Source: Neisseriaceae bacterium
GTDB taxonomy: Bacteria > Pseudomonadota > Gammaproteobacteria > Burkholderiales > Neisseriaceae
Length of the DNA: 64,000 nt
Direction of reading: 5' to 3'
Assembly: GCA_017991555.1 (NCBI GenBank)
Contig: JAGOQM010000014.1
Location: 1-64,000 of the forward strand
Part shown: positions 27,153-37,989 of the stretch, one piece after another
Layout: each line of letters opens with the position of its first letter
How positions within the stretch are numbered: position 1 is the first letter of the stretch
Position numbers and translations under genes: made by a program
Notes under the pieces: generated by a model
Databases searched by the model: none
The model's input: the letters and a program-made list of their open reading frames with translations, nothing else
What the model was told of the DNA's origin: nothing

Positions 27153-27857
27153 GTGAGCAGTAACATCAAAATTAAAACCGTGCCAACGCCAGTAGAAGGC
27201 GCTGTCAGCGTGGTTGAAACCATTCAGCAAGGGTTAATGACGCAAACGTTACACACCATAGGCTTGGCCACGGGCGGCACGATGCAGCCCATTTATGAGC
27301 GCTTAAGGGCGGCCAGCTTAGATTTCTCACAGGTCACCAGTTTTAATTTGGATGAGTACGTTGGCTTGGGCGCGGATGATGCGCACAGCTATGCTTATTT
27401 TATGCGCACAGAGCTGTTTGATGCCGTAAAATTCAAACACAATTATTTGCCTGACGGCATGGCGGTTGATTTGGCGGCCGAATGCGCGCGCTATGAGGCC
27501 CTGTTGCAAACATCGGGGCTAGACTTACAGCTATTGGGCGTGGGCGAAAATGGCCACATTGCCTTTAATGAGCCAGGCACGCCGTTTGAATCGGTGACCC
27601 ACGTGGCCGAATTAACCGCCTCGACCCAAGCGGTGAATCAGCGGTTCTTTGCGCCCGGCGTGGCCGTGCCTACGCGCGCATTGACCATGGGCATCCATTC
27701 AATCCTGTCGGCCAAGAAGATTATTTTAGTGGCCTTCGGCGAACGCAAGCGCGACGCCATGATGCATTTGCTGCAAGGCGATGTAAACCCTGAATGGCCC
27801 ATCACCAAATTATGGCATCATCATGATGTAGAAGTCATTACCGATTTGTCTTTCTGA
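27153..27857 (+). CDS. nagB: Glucosamine-6-phosphate deaminase-like protein
   Basis: The NagB/6-phosphogluconolactonase fold family. The 234-residue product keeps the NagB blocks LDEYVGL and GENGHIAFNEPG, so deamination of glucosamine-6-phosphate to fructose-6-phosphate is the likely reaction. It is shorter than E. coli NagB (266 residues) and matches the short NagB subfamily. It starts at GTG 27153, with AGGTG upstream. There are no nagA or nag transport genes nearby. Confidence 0.85.
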   Translation: MSSNIKIKTVPTPVEGAVSVVETIQQGLMTQTLHTIGLATGGTMQPIYERLRAASLDFSQVTSFNLDEYVGLGADDAHSYAYFMRTELFDAVKFKHNYLPDGMAVDLAAECARYEALLQTSGLDLQLLGVGENGHIAFNEPGTPFESVTHVAELTASTQAVNQRFFAPGVAVPTRALTMGIHSILSAKKIILVAFGERKRDAMMHLLQGDVNPEWPITKLWHHHDVEVITDLSF

Positions 27858-27863
27858 TCGACT

Positions 27864-27881
27864 CAGGCGCCGCGGCGCCTG
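27864..27881. repeat. GC-rich palindrome between nagB and pepN
   Basis: CAGGCGCCGCGGCGCCTG is a perfect 18-base palindrome without a following T tract. It could stabilise the nagB mRNA 3' end or cause partial termination. Confidence 0.45.
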
Positions 27882-27920
27882 CAGCGACGACATTAACCGA
27901 CACCAAGTAAAGGATGGGTT

Positions 27921-30575
27921 ATGAGCACAACCACCCCTCAAGTTCATTATTTAAAAGATTATCAAGCACCGGAATTTGTGGTCAACCAAATTGACCTGCA
28001 TTTTGAGATTCATGATGAGTACACCGAAGTGCGCAACCGCATGGTGCTGAGCCCCTGCGTTAGCCCAGCCGCCCAGCGCTGTACGCTGCACGGCACCGCC
28101 GACTTGGTGACGCTGTGCGTGGATGGCGAGGTTCAGGGTGCCGACGCGTACACAGTTGAGGGAGAAACCTTAACCTTGCTGAGCGTGCCGGACACGACTT
28201 TTGTGTTGGAGGTGGTGACCAAGGTATTGCCGCAGACCAATAAAAGCCTGATGGGCTTGTATGCGTCTAACCATAATTTATACACCCAGTGTGAGCCAGA
28301 AGGCTTTCGTAAAATCACCTATTACTTTGACCGCCCTGATGTCATGAGTAAGTTCACCACGACGATTGTGGCCGATAAGCAAAAGTATCCGGTGCTGTTG
28401 TCCAATGGCAATAAGATCGGCTCGGGTATGGCCGACAAAAAACGTCATTGGGTGAAATGGCGCGACCCGTATCGCAAGCCCAGCTATTTATTTGCCCTAG
28501 TGGCGGGCAACCTGACCCTGACGGCAGATGAATTCATCACCAAGTCGGGTAAAAAGGTGGCGATTGAGTTTTACACCGACAGCGCCGACGCGCACAAAAC
28601 GGCGTTTGCGATTGAGTCACTCAAAAACGCCATGAGCTGGGATGAAACCCGCTTTGGGCTTGAGTACGACTTAGACATCTACATGGTGGTGGCCGTGGGC
28701 GACTTTAATATGGGCGCCATGGAAAACAAAGGCCTGAACGTGTTTAACACCAAATACGTCTTGGGTACGCCCGAAACCGCCACCGACAGCGATTTCGACG
28801 GCATTGAGAGCGTGATTGGACACGAGTACTTCCATAATTACACCGGCAACCGGGTCACCTGCCGTGACTGGTTCCAGCTGTCGTTAAAAGAAGGTTTAAC
28901 CGTGTTCCGTGAGCAAGAGTTTGCCGCCGATCGCGCCAGCCGTGCCGTACGCCGGATTGAAAACGTCAACGTGTTGCGCGCCCTTCAGTTCCCGGAAGAC
29001 GCAGGCCCGATGGCCCATCCGATTCGCCCCGAGTCGTATGTGGAAATGAACAATTTTTACACCATGACGGTGTATGAGAAGGGTGGTGAGGTGGTGCGCA
29101 TGCTGCATACCTTGCTGGGCGAAGACGGTTTTCAAAAAGGCATGAAGCTGTATTTTGAGCGTCACGATGGCGAAGCCGTCACCTGTGACGACTTTTTGGC
29201 CGCCATGGCCGACGCCAATGGCCGTGACTTCAGCCAGTTTGCGTTGTGGTATGCCCAAGCCGGCACGCCGCGCTTAGACGTGAGCATGCGCTACGATGCG
29301 GCCCAGTCCAGCATGACGCTGCGCTTTACCCAAACCATCCCTGCCACGCCGGGCCAAACCACCAAGCAGCCGATGATGATTCCGGTGCGCATGGGGCTGT
29401 TGGGTGCGGCGGGTGAGGCCTTGAGCTTTAGCGTCGGGGACAGTACAGAACGCGTGACCGAAGCCGTGCTGGTGCTGACCGAAGCCAGCCAAGACTTTGT
29501 GCTGCAACAGGTGGCGCCAGGGGCGGTGCCATCGTTGTTGCGTGGCTTTAGCGCGCCAGTGCACCTGAATTATGATTACAGCAGTGCCGACTTGGCCTTG
29601 CTGATGGCGCATGACGTGGATACTTTTGCGCGCTGGGAAGCGGCGCAAACCACCTATCGCCAAGCCATTGGGGCGCATTATGCGGCGCTGCGTGCTGGTG
29701 TTGAGGTGCCCAAACATGAAGGCCTCATCGCCAACATTAAAACCATTTTGGCACAAACAGATTTAGACTGTGCTTATAAAGCCTTGTTGTTGACCTTGCC
29801 GAATGAAAATGAACTGTTAGAGGCTTATACTGACGTTGACCCTGTGGCGTTGGTGGCGGCGAAGCAGGCCCTGCAAAAGGCCATCGCCCAAGCCTGCGTG
29901 CAGGAATTTACCGAACTACGCGGCTGGGTGAAGGCGATTGAGGCCAACAGCGAACAGGCCGATCCTTATGCCTACCATCCTGAGTTGGCCAGCGCCCGTC
30001 GCCTATTGGACGTATGCCGCAGCATGATGGTGGCCGCCAACGAAGAGGCGGTGAAGTATTTTGCGGGCCACGCAGACCGCTTGGTGAAAAACATGACCCA
30101 TCAAATGGGCCTATTGCGGGCGGTGAACGACAGTGAGTATCCAGAGCGCTTCAAGCTGCTGGATCAGTTTGTGGCACGCTTTAAAGACGATGCCCTAGTG
30201 ATGGACAAATATTTTGCCCTGATTGGCAGCTCTTTGGGGGTAGACACCCTGCGTCACGTAGAGGCCGCCTTAAGTCATCCACAGTTCAGCTTGGAAAACC
30301 CGAACAAGGCGCGCGCCTTACTGGGCAGCTTTGCCCGCAACATGAAGCACTTCCATGCGGCCGACGGTTCCGGCTATGCCTTTGTGGCGCAAAAAGTGAT
30401 CGAAGTGGACGCGTTTAATCCACAGGTGGCGGCGCGTTTGGTACAGGCGTTTAACGTCATGAACAAGCTCACGGCAGAGCGTCAAGCGATGATGCGCAGC
30501 CAGTTGCTTGCCATTCAGGCGGTGCCGACGCTGTCTAAGGACGTGGCAGAACTGGTGGGTAAAATTTTAAATTAA
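27921..30575 (+). CDS. pepN: Aminopeptidase N (M1 family)
   Basis: A broad-specificity zinc aminopeptidase of the cytoplasm, finishing peptide breakdown. The 884-residue length matches the bacterial PepN group. GAMEN is at 265-269, the zinc site HEYFH at 301-305 and the third ligand E324 in KEGLTVF. The C-terminal half is the helical DUF3458-type region. It lies 64 bases after nagB. Together with the M61 and M24 peptidases and the POT transporter in this window it suggests active peptide use. Confidence 0.97.
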   Translation: MSTTTPQVHYLKDYQAPEFVVNQIDLHFEIHDEYTEVRNRMVLSPCVSPAAQRCTLHGTADLVTLCVDGEVQGADAYTVEGETLTLLSVPDTTFVLEVVTKVLPQTNKSLMGLYASNHNLYTQCEPEGFRKITYYFDRPDVMSKFTTTIVADKQKYPVLLSNGNKIGSGMADKKRHWVKWRDPYRKPSYLFALVAGNLTLTADEFITKSGKKVAIEFYTDSADAHKTAFAIESLKNAMSWDETRFGLEYDLDIYMVVAVGDFNMGAMENKGLNVFNTKYVLGTPETATDSDFDGIESVIGHEYFHNYTGNRVTCRDWFQLSLKEGLTVFREQEFAADRASRAVRRIENVNVLRALQFPEDAGPMAHPIRPESYVEMNNFYTMTVYEKGGEVVRMLHTLLGEDGFQKGMKLYFERHDGEAVTCDDFLAAMADANGRDFSQFALWYAQAGTPRLDVSMRYDAAQSSMTLRFTQTIPATPGQTTKQPMMIPVRMGLLGAAGEALSFSVGDSTERVTEAVLVLTEASQDFVLQQVAPGAVPSLLRGFSAPVHLNYDYSSADLALLMAHDVDTFARWEAAQTTYRQAIGAHYAALRAGVEVPKHEGLIANIKTILAQTDLDCAYKALLLTLPNENELLEAYTDVDPVALVAAKQALQKAIAQACVQEFTELRGWVKAIEANSEQADPYAYHPELASARRLLDVCRSMMVAANEEAVKYFAGHADRLVKNMTHQMGLLRAVNDSEYPERFKLLDQFVARFKDDALVMDKYFALIGSSLGVDTLRHVEAALSHPQFSLENPNKARALLGSFARNMKHFHAADGSGYAFVAQKVIEVDAFNPQVAARLVQAFNVMNKLTAERQAMMRSQLLAIQAVPTLSKDVAELVGKILN

Positions 30576-30603
30576 TGCAGGACCGTGAGGATTAGGCCGT
30601 AAC

Positions 30604-31500
30604 GTGACCCGTAAAGAACGCAGGCGCCAAGCCAGAATCAAGAACTTTCGACCCTATAGCTATGACCCCACCATGTGGCATAGCCGTTTGCCCTATGCCC
30701 AAACCGCCAGCGCTTCTTTTCGCGGTTTTCGGGTGTTGGGCTATTTGATGGCGTTTTTGGCCGGGGCGATTAACTCAGGCGGTTTTTTTGCAGTGGCGCG
30801 GTATACCTCACACATGTCCGGCGAAATAGCGCGGATGGCCGACATGATGGCCATTGGCGAAATGCGCCTGGCTCTGAGTTCGTTCATCTTTTTGCTGTGC
30901 TTTATTGGCGGCGCCATGCACGCCAGTTGGCTGATCATCTGGGGCAAACGGAATCGATTCCGCGCCAGCTACGGCCTGCCCATTTGGATCGAGGCCTGCT
31001 ATTTGCTGGTGTTTGGGCTGCTGGGGGCAGGGCTGTCGCGCTTTAGCGTGTCGTTTTTTACGCCCCCGACCATCATGATCTTGTGCTTTATTATGGGCAT
31101 GCACAATACCGTGATGACGGTGTTGTCTAATGGCGTGCTGCGCAGTACCCACATGACTGGGTTTGCCACCGACATTGGGATTGAGCTGTCGAAGGTGTTC
31201 TACCGTCAGCACGACCCCAAGGCCAAAGAGCTTAATATGAACGCGGATCGATCCAAGATCCTGTTGTTCAGCGGCCTGTTGCTGAGCTTTTTTCTGGGTG
31301 GTGTGGTGGGCGCCTATGGGTTTCACGGCCTCGGCTTTCAGTTTACGCTGCCGGTGGCGTTTGTGCTGATGGTGTTGGGCATACGGCCTATTTGGCACGA
31401 CGTGAAGCTGCGTTATCGGCTGTGGCTGCGTTTACGCCGTCGCGCCCGGCGCCATGCCGAAGCCAAAGCCGAGGCTGAGGATGAAACGCCCGAGCCATAA
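30604..31500 (+). CDS. YoaK (DUF1275) family membrane protein
   Basis: A 298-residue polytopic membrane protein. A basic N-terminus of about 40 residues is followed by six or so hydrophobic segments containing the DUF1275 blocks AGAINSGGFFAVARYTSHMSG and MHNTVMTVLSNGVLRSTHMTG in part. The C-terminal tail is highly charged (Arg/Ala/Glu). The function of the family is unknown. It begins at GTG 30604, 28 bases after pepN, with only a weak ribosome-binding site. Confidence 0.8.
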   Translation: MTRKERRRQARIKNFRPYSYDPTMWHSRLPYAQTASASFRGFRVLGYLMAFLAGAINSGGFFAVARYTSHMSGEIARMADMMAIGEMRLALSSFIFLLCFIGGAMHASWLIIWGKRNRFRASYGLPIWIEACYLLVFGLLGAGLSRFSVSFFTPPTIMILCFIMGMHNTVMTVLSNGVLRSTHMTGFATDIGIELSKVFYRQHDPKAKELNMNADRSKILLFSGLLLSFFLGGVVGAYGFHGLGFQFTLPVAFVLMVLGIRPIWHDVKLRYRLWLRLRRRARRHAEAKAEAEDETPEP

Positions 31501-31540
31501 GGGGATTGTTTAATCTTATGGCGGCAATCTTTAGATTTAA

Positions 31541-31570
31541 TTGGACACTTTGCGTGCTTTGACATATAAA
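31541..31570 (+). promoter_or_regulatory. Probable sigma-70 promoter of the peroxiredoxin gene
   Basis: TTGGAC (31541-31546), an 18-base spacer and TATAAA (31565-31570). The predicted start leaves a leader of about 66 bases before ATG 31644. Confidence 0.55.
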
Positions 31571-31643
31571 TGGTGTCTTAGGTTTGATTTGCACGAAAGG
31601 CTCAATACAGAGTCTTTTAATATTCTATTTTAGGAGGTTTATA

Positions 31644-32261
31644 ATGGCCGTATTAGTTGGTAAACACGCCCCTTTCTTTCACGATTCTGACAAAACGTTT
31701 AACGCCGTAAAAGGCGACGGTGACGTGGTTGGTGATTTTAACTTCAAAAAAGAAACCTCTGGTAAGTATGCCGTGGTGTTCTTCTACCCACTAGACTTTA
31801 CCTTCGTTTGCCCTTCTGAGATCATTGCTTTTGATCACCGTTTGGAAGAGTTCAAAAAACGCAACGTTGAAGTGATTTCTGTGTCAATCGACAGCCACTT
31901 CACCCACGCTGCATGGCGCAACACTGCCGTTAACGACGGTGGTATTGGCCCAGTTGGCTTCTCTATGGTTGCTGACTTACACCAAGAATTGGTTAAAGCC
32001 TACGACGTACAAAGCGACGACGCTGTTGCGTTCCGTGGTTCTTTCTTGATTGACAAAGACGGTGTGGTGCAACACCAAGTAGTGAACAACGGTCCTTTGG
32101 GTCGTAACGTTGACGAAATGTTGCGCATGGTTGATGCCCTTCAGTTTACTGAAGAGCACGGTGAAGTTTGCCCAGCCGGTTGGAACAAAGGCGACAAAGG
32201 CATGAAGCCTAACGCTGAAGGCGTGGCTTCTTACCTATCGACTGAAGCTGGCAAACTGTAA
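31644..32261 (+). CDS. Typical 2-Cys peroxiredoxin (AhpC/TSA family)
   Basis: A thiol peroxidase reducing hydrogen peroxide and organic peroxides. From ATG 31644 (TAGGAGG upstream) it has 205 residues. The peroxidatic cysteine is C56 in FTFVCPSE and the resolving cysteine C176 in GEVCPAGW. Codon use is strongly biased, as in highly expressed genes such as rplY and acpP in this window. No ahpF or OxyR gene is adjacent, so the reductant is unknown. A promoter at 31541-31570 and a downstream terminator make it monocistronic. Confidence 0.93.
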   Translation: MAVLVGKHAPFFHDSDKTFNAVKGDGDVVGDFNFKKETSGKYAVVFFYPLDFTFVCPSEIIAFDHRLEEFKKRNVEVISVSIDSHFTHAAWRNTAVNDGGIGPVGFSMVADLHQELVKAYDVQSDDAVAFRGSFLIDKDGVVQHQVVNNGPLGRNVDEMLRMVDALQFTEEHGEVCPAGWNKGDKGMKPNAEGVASYLSTEAGKL

Positions 32262-32278
32262 TCGTTTGATGTCGGTTT

Positions 32279-32311
32279 AAAAAAACCCTGCGCTTGGCGC
32301 AGGGTTTTTTG
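32279..32311. terminator. Bidirectional terminator, peroxiredoxin / yihY
   Basis: Twelve-base arms (32282-32293 and 32297-32308) with a 3-base loop, an A run on the left and a T run on the right. Confidence 0.9.
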
Positions 32312-32323
32312 TGGTCGTTTGGT

Positions 32324-33565
32324 TTAGGTCGTCTGAGCAGGTTGGGCTTTTGGGGCCTCGGCTTGTTGAATGAACTCGGCCAAAGACAGGTTTAACGTAT
32401 TCAGACCAGGTGCCATCAGGTCATGCAGGCTTTGTAGCCAGAGGTCATGGTCGTCTTCGCTGATGCAGTACACAAAGGACTGGAAAATGTCGGCTAGGAT
32501 GATGTTCTCGGGTGCGACCTTCAGCACCCAGCCATCGGCGCCATCCTGAATGATGTCCATTTTGCCTAAGCGCACCAATAGGTCGCCCAACTCATCGTAG
32601 CCCATGGCCACTTCGTCGCGGAAGTCTTGGGTTTTGAGGGCGATGCCGGCCTGCTGCGCTTCGTACAGCTTAATCAAAACTTTGATCACGTCATCAAAGC
32701 GGCCACGCTTACGGCCACGGCGGCGGAAGGTTTCGCCGCGCCAATACGAGAGTGATGCGGTCAGCACCGCGCCTGACAGCAACACATACCATAAGCACAA
32801 AATCCACAGCAGGAACACCGGGATGGCGGCAAACGCCCCATAGATGATTTGGTAGCTGTTAAAGTTGGCCACGTAAAAGCCAAAGCCGCGGCGAGTGATT
32901 TCCAGAGCCACGGCGGTAAAGAGCGCGCCGATTAAGGCGTGGCGACCTGGCACGTAGCGGTAGGGCACGAAGCGGAAAATGGCCCACAGAATCAGGGTGG
33001 ATAAGAAAATCGAACCAGACACGCGGATGATGGCGGCCAGGCTGGGGTAGAGCATGGGGAAGTCGGTAAAGCGAAACAGCCACGACCACACGCTTAAGCC
33101 GCCGCCAATCAGCAACGGGCCCAGGGTTAATATGGTCCAATAAATCAGCACGCGCCACACCAGCGGCCGTTCTTGTTTGGCCTGCCAAATTTGGTTAAAG
33201 GTGCGTTCAACGGTGTTGATTAGCAGAACCGCTGAAATCCCCAAGGCGATGATGCCGATGGCGGTGAGGTTACCGGCTTTGCCGATAAAATCATTCATAT
33301 AGGTGCTGATGACTTCGCTGCTGGAAGGCATCAGGGTGGACGTGATCATGTTCTGGAACTGGGTCGAAATGTCTGCAAACACTGGGAAGGCTGAGATCAC
33401 AATAAAGGTGATGGTGATAAACGGCACTAGCGCCAGCAGGGTGGTAAATGTTAAGCTTGCGGCGACCTGATTGAGTTGGGCATCGCCAATACGGCGTAAT
33501 AAAAAAAAGAAAAAAGCCACTGGCTTGGACTGCCAAATAGACAGGTGCTTGATTTTTGGTTGCAT
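32324..33565 (-). CDS. YihY/RNase BN-like family membrane protein
   Basis: A polytopic inner-membrane protein of the YihY/virulence factor BrkB family, once called RNase BN in error. From ATG 33565 it has 413 residues, with about six transmembrane helices in the first 290 and a cytoplasmic C-terminal extension of about 130 residues with a winged-helix-like look (MGYDELGDLLVRLGKMDII). The frame is open 14 codons upstream without a better ribosome-binding site. The function is unknown. It is divergent from the flavodoxin-like gene. Confidence 0.85.
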   Translation of the reverse strand: MQPKIKHLSIWQSKPVAFFFFLLRRIGDAQLNQVAASLTFTTLLALVPFITITFIVISAFPVFADISTQFQNMITSTLMPSSSEVISTYMNDFIGKAGNLTAIGIIALGISAVLLINTVERTFNQIWQAKQERPLVWRVLIYWTILTLGPLLIGGGLSVWSWLFRFTDFPMLYPSLAAIIRVSGSIFLSTLILWAIFRFVPYRYVPGRHALIGALFTAVALEITRRGFGFYVANFNSYQIIYGAFAAIPVFLLWILCLWYVLLSGAVLTASLSYWRGETFRRRGRKRGRFDDVIKVLIKLYEAQQAGIALKTQDFRDEVAMGYDELGDLLVRLGKMDIIQDGADGWVLKVAPENIILADIFQSFVYCISEDDHDLWLQSLHDLMAPGLNTLNLSLAEFIQQAEAPKAQPAQTT

Positions 33566-33653
33566 AAACCATCCCATTAAAGTTTTGCTTATTCTAACTG
33601 AAAACAACGATCAGACATATGATTAATACATGAGATGTTGATAGGAGTGTTAA

Positions 33654-34241
<588 letters not shown>

Positions 34242-34255
34242 CTGAGCCCCAAGTC

Positions 34256-34294
34256 AAAAAAGCCCTGCACCGTCATCGACGGGCAGGGCTTTTT
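34256..34294. terminator. Bidirectional terminator, wrbA-like / M24 peptidase
   Basis: A stem of about eleven bases (AAAAGCCCTGC paired with GCAGGGCTTTT) with a 14-base loop that can itself fold, A-rich on the left and T-rich on the right. Confidence 0.85.
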
Positions 34295-34311
34295 GCTGCA
34301 TGGGTTAAGGC

Positions 34312-36126
34312 TTAAATCGCTTCGGTGCGCTTGAGCAACCAGGCCAAAGCCTCGCCTTCTAGACGTGGCTGTAAGGCGCTGCGTACTTGAGCGTGATAGC
34401 CATTGAGCCAGTCGCGTTCGCTGCTGGTTAAAAGGTCAAGATCAATACAGCGCACATCAATCGGGCACAGGGTCAGGGTTTCAAACTCAAGGTAGTCGCC
34501 AAACTCGGTTTCTTCCGGCTGTGCCACCTTCACATTGGCCACCAGATTTTCGATGCGAATGCCCCAGCGTTCGGGACGATAAAGGCCGGGTTCGATCGAC
34601 GTGATCATGCCTTCGCGCATCGCGGTTTTGGGGTGGCAAGGCGCATGGTAAGACAGCACCTGTGGGCCTTCGTGGACGTTGACGAAGTAGCCAACGCCGT
34701 GGCCAGTGCCGTGGCCGTAGTCACGCTGCGCCGCCCAAAGTGGTGCGCGCGCAATGGCGTCCAGCAGGGGCGACATAATGCCTTCTGGGAAAGCGGCCTG
34801 AGCCAAGGCAATGTGGGCCTTTAACACCAAGGCACAGTCGCGCATTTGGGCGGCGTTAGGGGTGCCAATCGGCACCATGCGGGTGATGTCGGTGGTGCCA
34901 TTTTGGTATTGGGCGCCAGAATCGATCAGCAGTAGGCCGTCGCCTTTGATGACGACATCGCTTTCTGGGGTGGCGCGATAGTGTGGCAACGCGCCGTGGC
35001 CATTAAAGCCGGCGATGGTGGCAAAGCTAGGCGATACGTACAGTGGGCGTGCCGAACGGGCCTTAATCAAGGCTTCGTCAATGTCGCATTCGGTGACGGT
35101 GTCGCCCGCGGCCAAAGCCTTTTCCAGCCAGGCAAAAAAGTGGCACAGGGCCACGCCGTCTTCGGTCATGGCGGTGCGAATGTGGGCGATGTCGGCGGCG
35201 CTTTTTTGAGACTTAGCGTAGGTGCTGGGGTTGATCGCCTCAATGAGGGTGGCCGTGGCCGGCAGGCTGTTGAGGGTGTTGACGGCGACCTTGCTGGGGT
35301 CGATCAAAACTGCGCTGGTGGGCGTGCGGGTGCTTAAGTATGCCGACAGCTCTGCGTAGTCACGCACGCTGAAGCCTGCGGCCGCTACCGCTGCTTGTGC
35401 GTCGGCATTGAGCTTGCCCGGTGCAACAAAGAGGATGGCCTCTTGCGCTTCTACCCAAACGTGGGCCAGAAATACGGGGTTGTAAGACACGTCACTGCCG
35501 CGCAGGTTGGTCAACCAGGCAATGTCGTCTAAGGACGAAATTAAATGACCGGTGGCCTGAGCGGCGCTGATTTGGGTGCGCAACCAGGCCAGTTTGTCAT
35601 GGCTGCTTTGTGACACAAACTCGGCCGCGTGAGGGTAAATCGGCTCGGTGGGCAACGCCGGGCGATCGGCCCAAATGCGGTTTAATAGATCTTGCTCTGG
35701 ATGTAGGGTGATGCTTTTAGTGGCAAAGGCTTGGGTTAAGCGTTGCGCTTCGGTACGGGCCAGTACATGGCCGTCCACGCCCACGCGTGCGCCCTGGTCT
35801 AGCTTGGTGGCCAACCAGGTGATGTGGTCTGGCTGGTTGGGCGCGCCCAGTTTTTGCAGGCTGATGCCGCTGCCAGCCAGCTGTTCTTCAGCCTGAGACC
35901 AATAGCGGCTGTCGGCCCATAGGCCGGCTGCATCGGCGGTGACCACGAGGGTGCCAACCGAGCCTTTAAAACCTGACAACCATTGGCGGCTTTGCCAGTA
36001 TTCTGGCAGGTATTCGGATAGGTGGGGGTCGGCCGAAGGCGCTAACCACGCGTCTAGGTTCTGTTCGGCCATGGCGGCGCGCAGGGCCGCTAAACGTTCT
36101 GGGATGGTGTTGCTGTTTTTTTGCAT
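34312..36126 (-). CDS. Xaa-Pro aminopeptidase (M24B, three-domain type)
   Basis: Releases N-terminal residues next to proline. At 604 residues it is the long form like eukaryotic cytosolic aminopeptidase P: two creatinase-like N-terminal domains, then the metal domain with DSGAQYQNGTTDITR, HGTGHGVG and ITSIEPGLY, and a short C-terminal M24_C region. It lies 15 bases after the POT transporter gene, so peptide import and proline-peptide cleavage are in one operon. The ribosome-binding site is GGAG. Confidence 0.93.
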   Translation of the reverse strand: MQKNSNTIPERLAALRAAMAEQNLDAWLAPSADPHLSEYLPEYWQSRQWLSGFKGSVGTLVVTADAAGLWADSRYWSQAEEQLAGSGISLQKLGAPNQPDHITWLATKLDQGARVGVDGHVLARTEAQRLTQAFATKSITLHPEQDLLNRIWADRPALPTEPIYPHAAEFVSQSSHDKLAWLRTQISAAQATGHLISSLDDIAWLTNLRGSDVSYNPVFLAHVWVEAQEAILFVAPGKLNADAQAAVAAAGFSVRDYAELSAYLSTRTPTSAVLIDPSKVAVNTLNSLPATATLIEAINPSTYAKSQKSAADIAHIRTAMTEDGVALCHFFAWLEKALAAGDTVTECDIDEALIKARSARPLYVSPSFATIAGFNGHGALPHYRATPESDVVIKGDGLLLIDSGAQYQNGTTDITRMVPIGTPNAAQMRDCALVLKAHIALAQAAFPEGIMSPLLDAIARAPLWAAQRDYGHGTGHGVGYFVNVHEGPQVLSYHAPCHPKTAMREGMITSIEPGLYRPERWGIRIENLVANVKVAQPEETEFGDYLEFETLTLCPIDVRCIDLDLLTSSERDWLNGYHAQVRSALQPRLEGEALAWLLKRTEAI

Positions 36127-36141
36127 GAGTCACTCCAATAA

Positions 36142-37701
36142 TTAAGCAGATTGTTTGGCTTGGTTGGCCAGCATCGCTTGGACTGGTTTGATCAGGATGA
36201 TCAGCACAATGGCGCCAATAAATAGGGCCAATGCGCACTGAGCGAATAGGGTCGGTAGAGAGTCTAAGCGTTCTGCCGAGACGTTGCCGCCGACCAGACC
36301 GGCAAATAAGTTGCCTAAGGCTGATGCGGTATACCATAAGCCCATGATTTGGCCACGCATCATGGTGGGGGCCAGTTTGGTCATGGTGCTGAGGCCAACG
36401 GGGCTTAAGCACAGCTCACCCAAGGTCAGTAATAGGTAGCTGACGATGAGCCACAGCGGGGACACCAAGGTGCCGTTGCCGGTCAAAACGGCCTTGGCCG
36501 CAAAAATCATGATGGCAAAGCCGGCGCTGGCGAACAATAGGCCCATGGCAAACTTAAATAGGCTGCTGGGTTCAATGTTACGCTTCGCCAAGAAGGGCCA
36601 CAAGAACCCAAAGAAAGGGGCAAACAGCAGGATGAACAGCGGGTTGGCCGACTGGAACCACACGGTCGGGACTTCCCAGCCTAAAACGTGGCGATCGGTG
36701 TAGTCGAGGGCAAACAGGTTAAACGACGTCGGCTGTTGTTCAAACGCCGACCAGAAGAACGCTGCGGCAATCAATAAGATTAAACACACGATCAACTTGG
36801 CGCGTTCCAGCTTGTTGAGGCCGCAAAAAGCGAACAGGTAAATAAAGTACATCCCCACAAAGCCACAAATAATGTAGGTCATGGAGGTGGCAATGGCGCC
36901 GGGATTCAGCACAATCACCCCTTGAATCATGAGGACGATCAGCAGCAGCGCGGCCACGCACACACCCAATACCCAGCGACCCACGTTTTTACGCACTTTA
37001 ACCGGGGCTTCCCAGTCGGCAGAGATGTTTTTGGCTTGGGCAAACTCACGCAGATTGCCAATGGCGCTGAAGCGGAAAATAATCAACGCCAGCAGCATGC
37101 CGATGCCGCCAATGCCAAAGCCTAGGTGCCAACCATATTTTTGCGACAGCAGGCCGGTGGCAAAGGGTGCCATGAGCGAACCTAAGTTAATGCCCATGTA
37201 GAAAATAGAGAAACCACCATCGCGACGGCCATCGCCATCTTGATAGAGGCTGCCGACCAAAACCGAAATACAGGTCTTAAAGAGGCCAGAGCCAACCACG
37301 ATGAGTGCCAGGCCGACGAAAAAGGCCGCGGCGTTAAAGAAGTAGGCCAAGGCAATGGCCAAATGGCCCAAGGCCACGATGACCGACCCATACCAAACGG
37401 CTTTCTTTTGGCCCAGCCAGTTGTCGGCCAACCAGCCACCGGGTACGGCGGCCAAATAAATGGCCCCGCCGAAAATCCCCACGATCTGTGAGGACACCTC
37501 TTTACTGAACCCGAGGCCGCCGTCGTACAAAGTAGCGGCCATGAATAAGATCAAAAGGGGGCGAATGCCATAATAGGAAAAACGCTCCCACATCTCGGTA
37601 AAAAATAAAGACCGTAACGGCTTAGGGTGTCCTAAGAAGTTACGGTCTATTGCGTCGATCTGGGCCGTCGATAACGACGGGCTGGTCTTGTTATTGTTCA
37701 C
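36142..37701 (-). CDS. POT family proton-dependent peptide transporter
   Basis: A 519-residue transporter of the PTR2/POT family, importing di- and tripeptides with protons. About fourteen hydrophobic segments are visible, with the family motif region FFTEMWERFSYYGIRPLL near the N-terminus and the second signature around FSIFYMGINLGSL. It starts at GTG 37701, preceded by AGGAGA. It is first in an operon with aminopeptidase P. The 288-base upstream region is AT-rich with a GC-rich hairpin at 37954-37982. Confidence 0.93.
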   Translation of the reverse strand: MNNNKTSPSLSTAQIDAIDRNFLGHPKPLRSLFFTEMWERFSYYGIRPLLILFMAATLYDGGLGFSKEVSSQIVGIFGGAIYLAAVPGGWLADNWLGQKKAVWYGSVIVALGHLAIALAYFFNAAAFFVGLALIVVGSGLFKTCISVLVGSLYQDGDGRRDGGFSIFYMGINLGSLMAPFATGLLSQKYGWHLGFGIGGIGMLLALIIFRFSAIGNLREFAQAKNISADWEAPVKVRKNVGRWVLGVCVAALLLIVLMIQGVIVLNPGAIATSMTYIICGFVGMYFIYLFAFCGLNKLERAKLIVCLILLIAAAFFWSAFEQQPTSFNLFALDYTDRHVLGWEVPTVWFQSANPLFILLFAPFFGFLWPFLAKRNIEPSSLFKFAMGLLFASAGFAIMIFAAKAVLTGNGTLVSPLWLIVSYLLLTLGELCLSPVGLSTMTKLAPTMMRGQIMGLWYTASALGNLFAGLVGGNVSAERLDSLPTLFAQCALALFIGAIVLIILIKPVQAMLANQAKQSA

Positions 37702-37953
37702 ATGAGTCTCCTGGTATTTCTTTTGGAAATAAAGAATTAACGACGTTGGCCAATGTCAGGCTCGTTCTTAACGTTATTCGCCGCTTGGGCGAAGGCATTA
37801 TGGTATAGGCTTGTCGTTTTTGACGCAATAGAGTGGTTGAGTAAAGGCTTGATCTTTGCCATAAAACCCAATTATTTTTTAAATAATGGCTTTATTTGTA
37901 TGTTTTTTGATTTTATTTAGAGTTTTTGTTCAAAACTGAACGTCTGGGCGGGG

Positions 37954-37982
37954 TGCGGCCGCTGCTTGGTGGGGCGGCCGCA
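37954..37982. repeat. GC-rich hairpin after the methyltransferase gene
   Basis: TGCGGCCGC and GCGGCCGCA form perfect 9-base arms with an 11-base loop, eight bases after the methyltransferase stop. There is no T run on the minus strand, so it could be a weak terminator or an mRNA end-stabiliser. Confidence 0.4.
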
Positions 37983-37989
37983 AAGTATC

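Noticed and set aside
32324..32345. AGGTCGTCTGAG near the yihY stop resembles a Neisseria uptake sequence variant
   Set aside because: Only one near match was noticed and it is inside coding sequence. No repeated 12-mer of the known dialects was found in terminators by eye.
37740..37940. AT-rich palindromes upstream of the POT gene as a regulator site
   Set aside because: The motifs are short and low in complexity, and easily arise by chance in AT-rich DNA.
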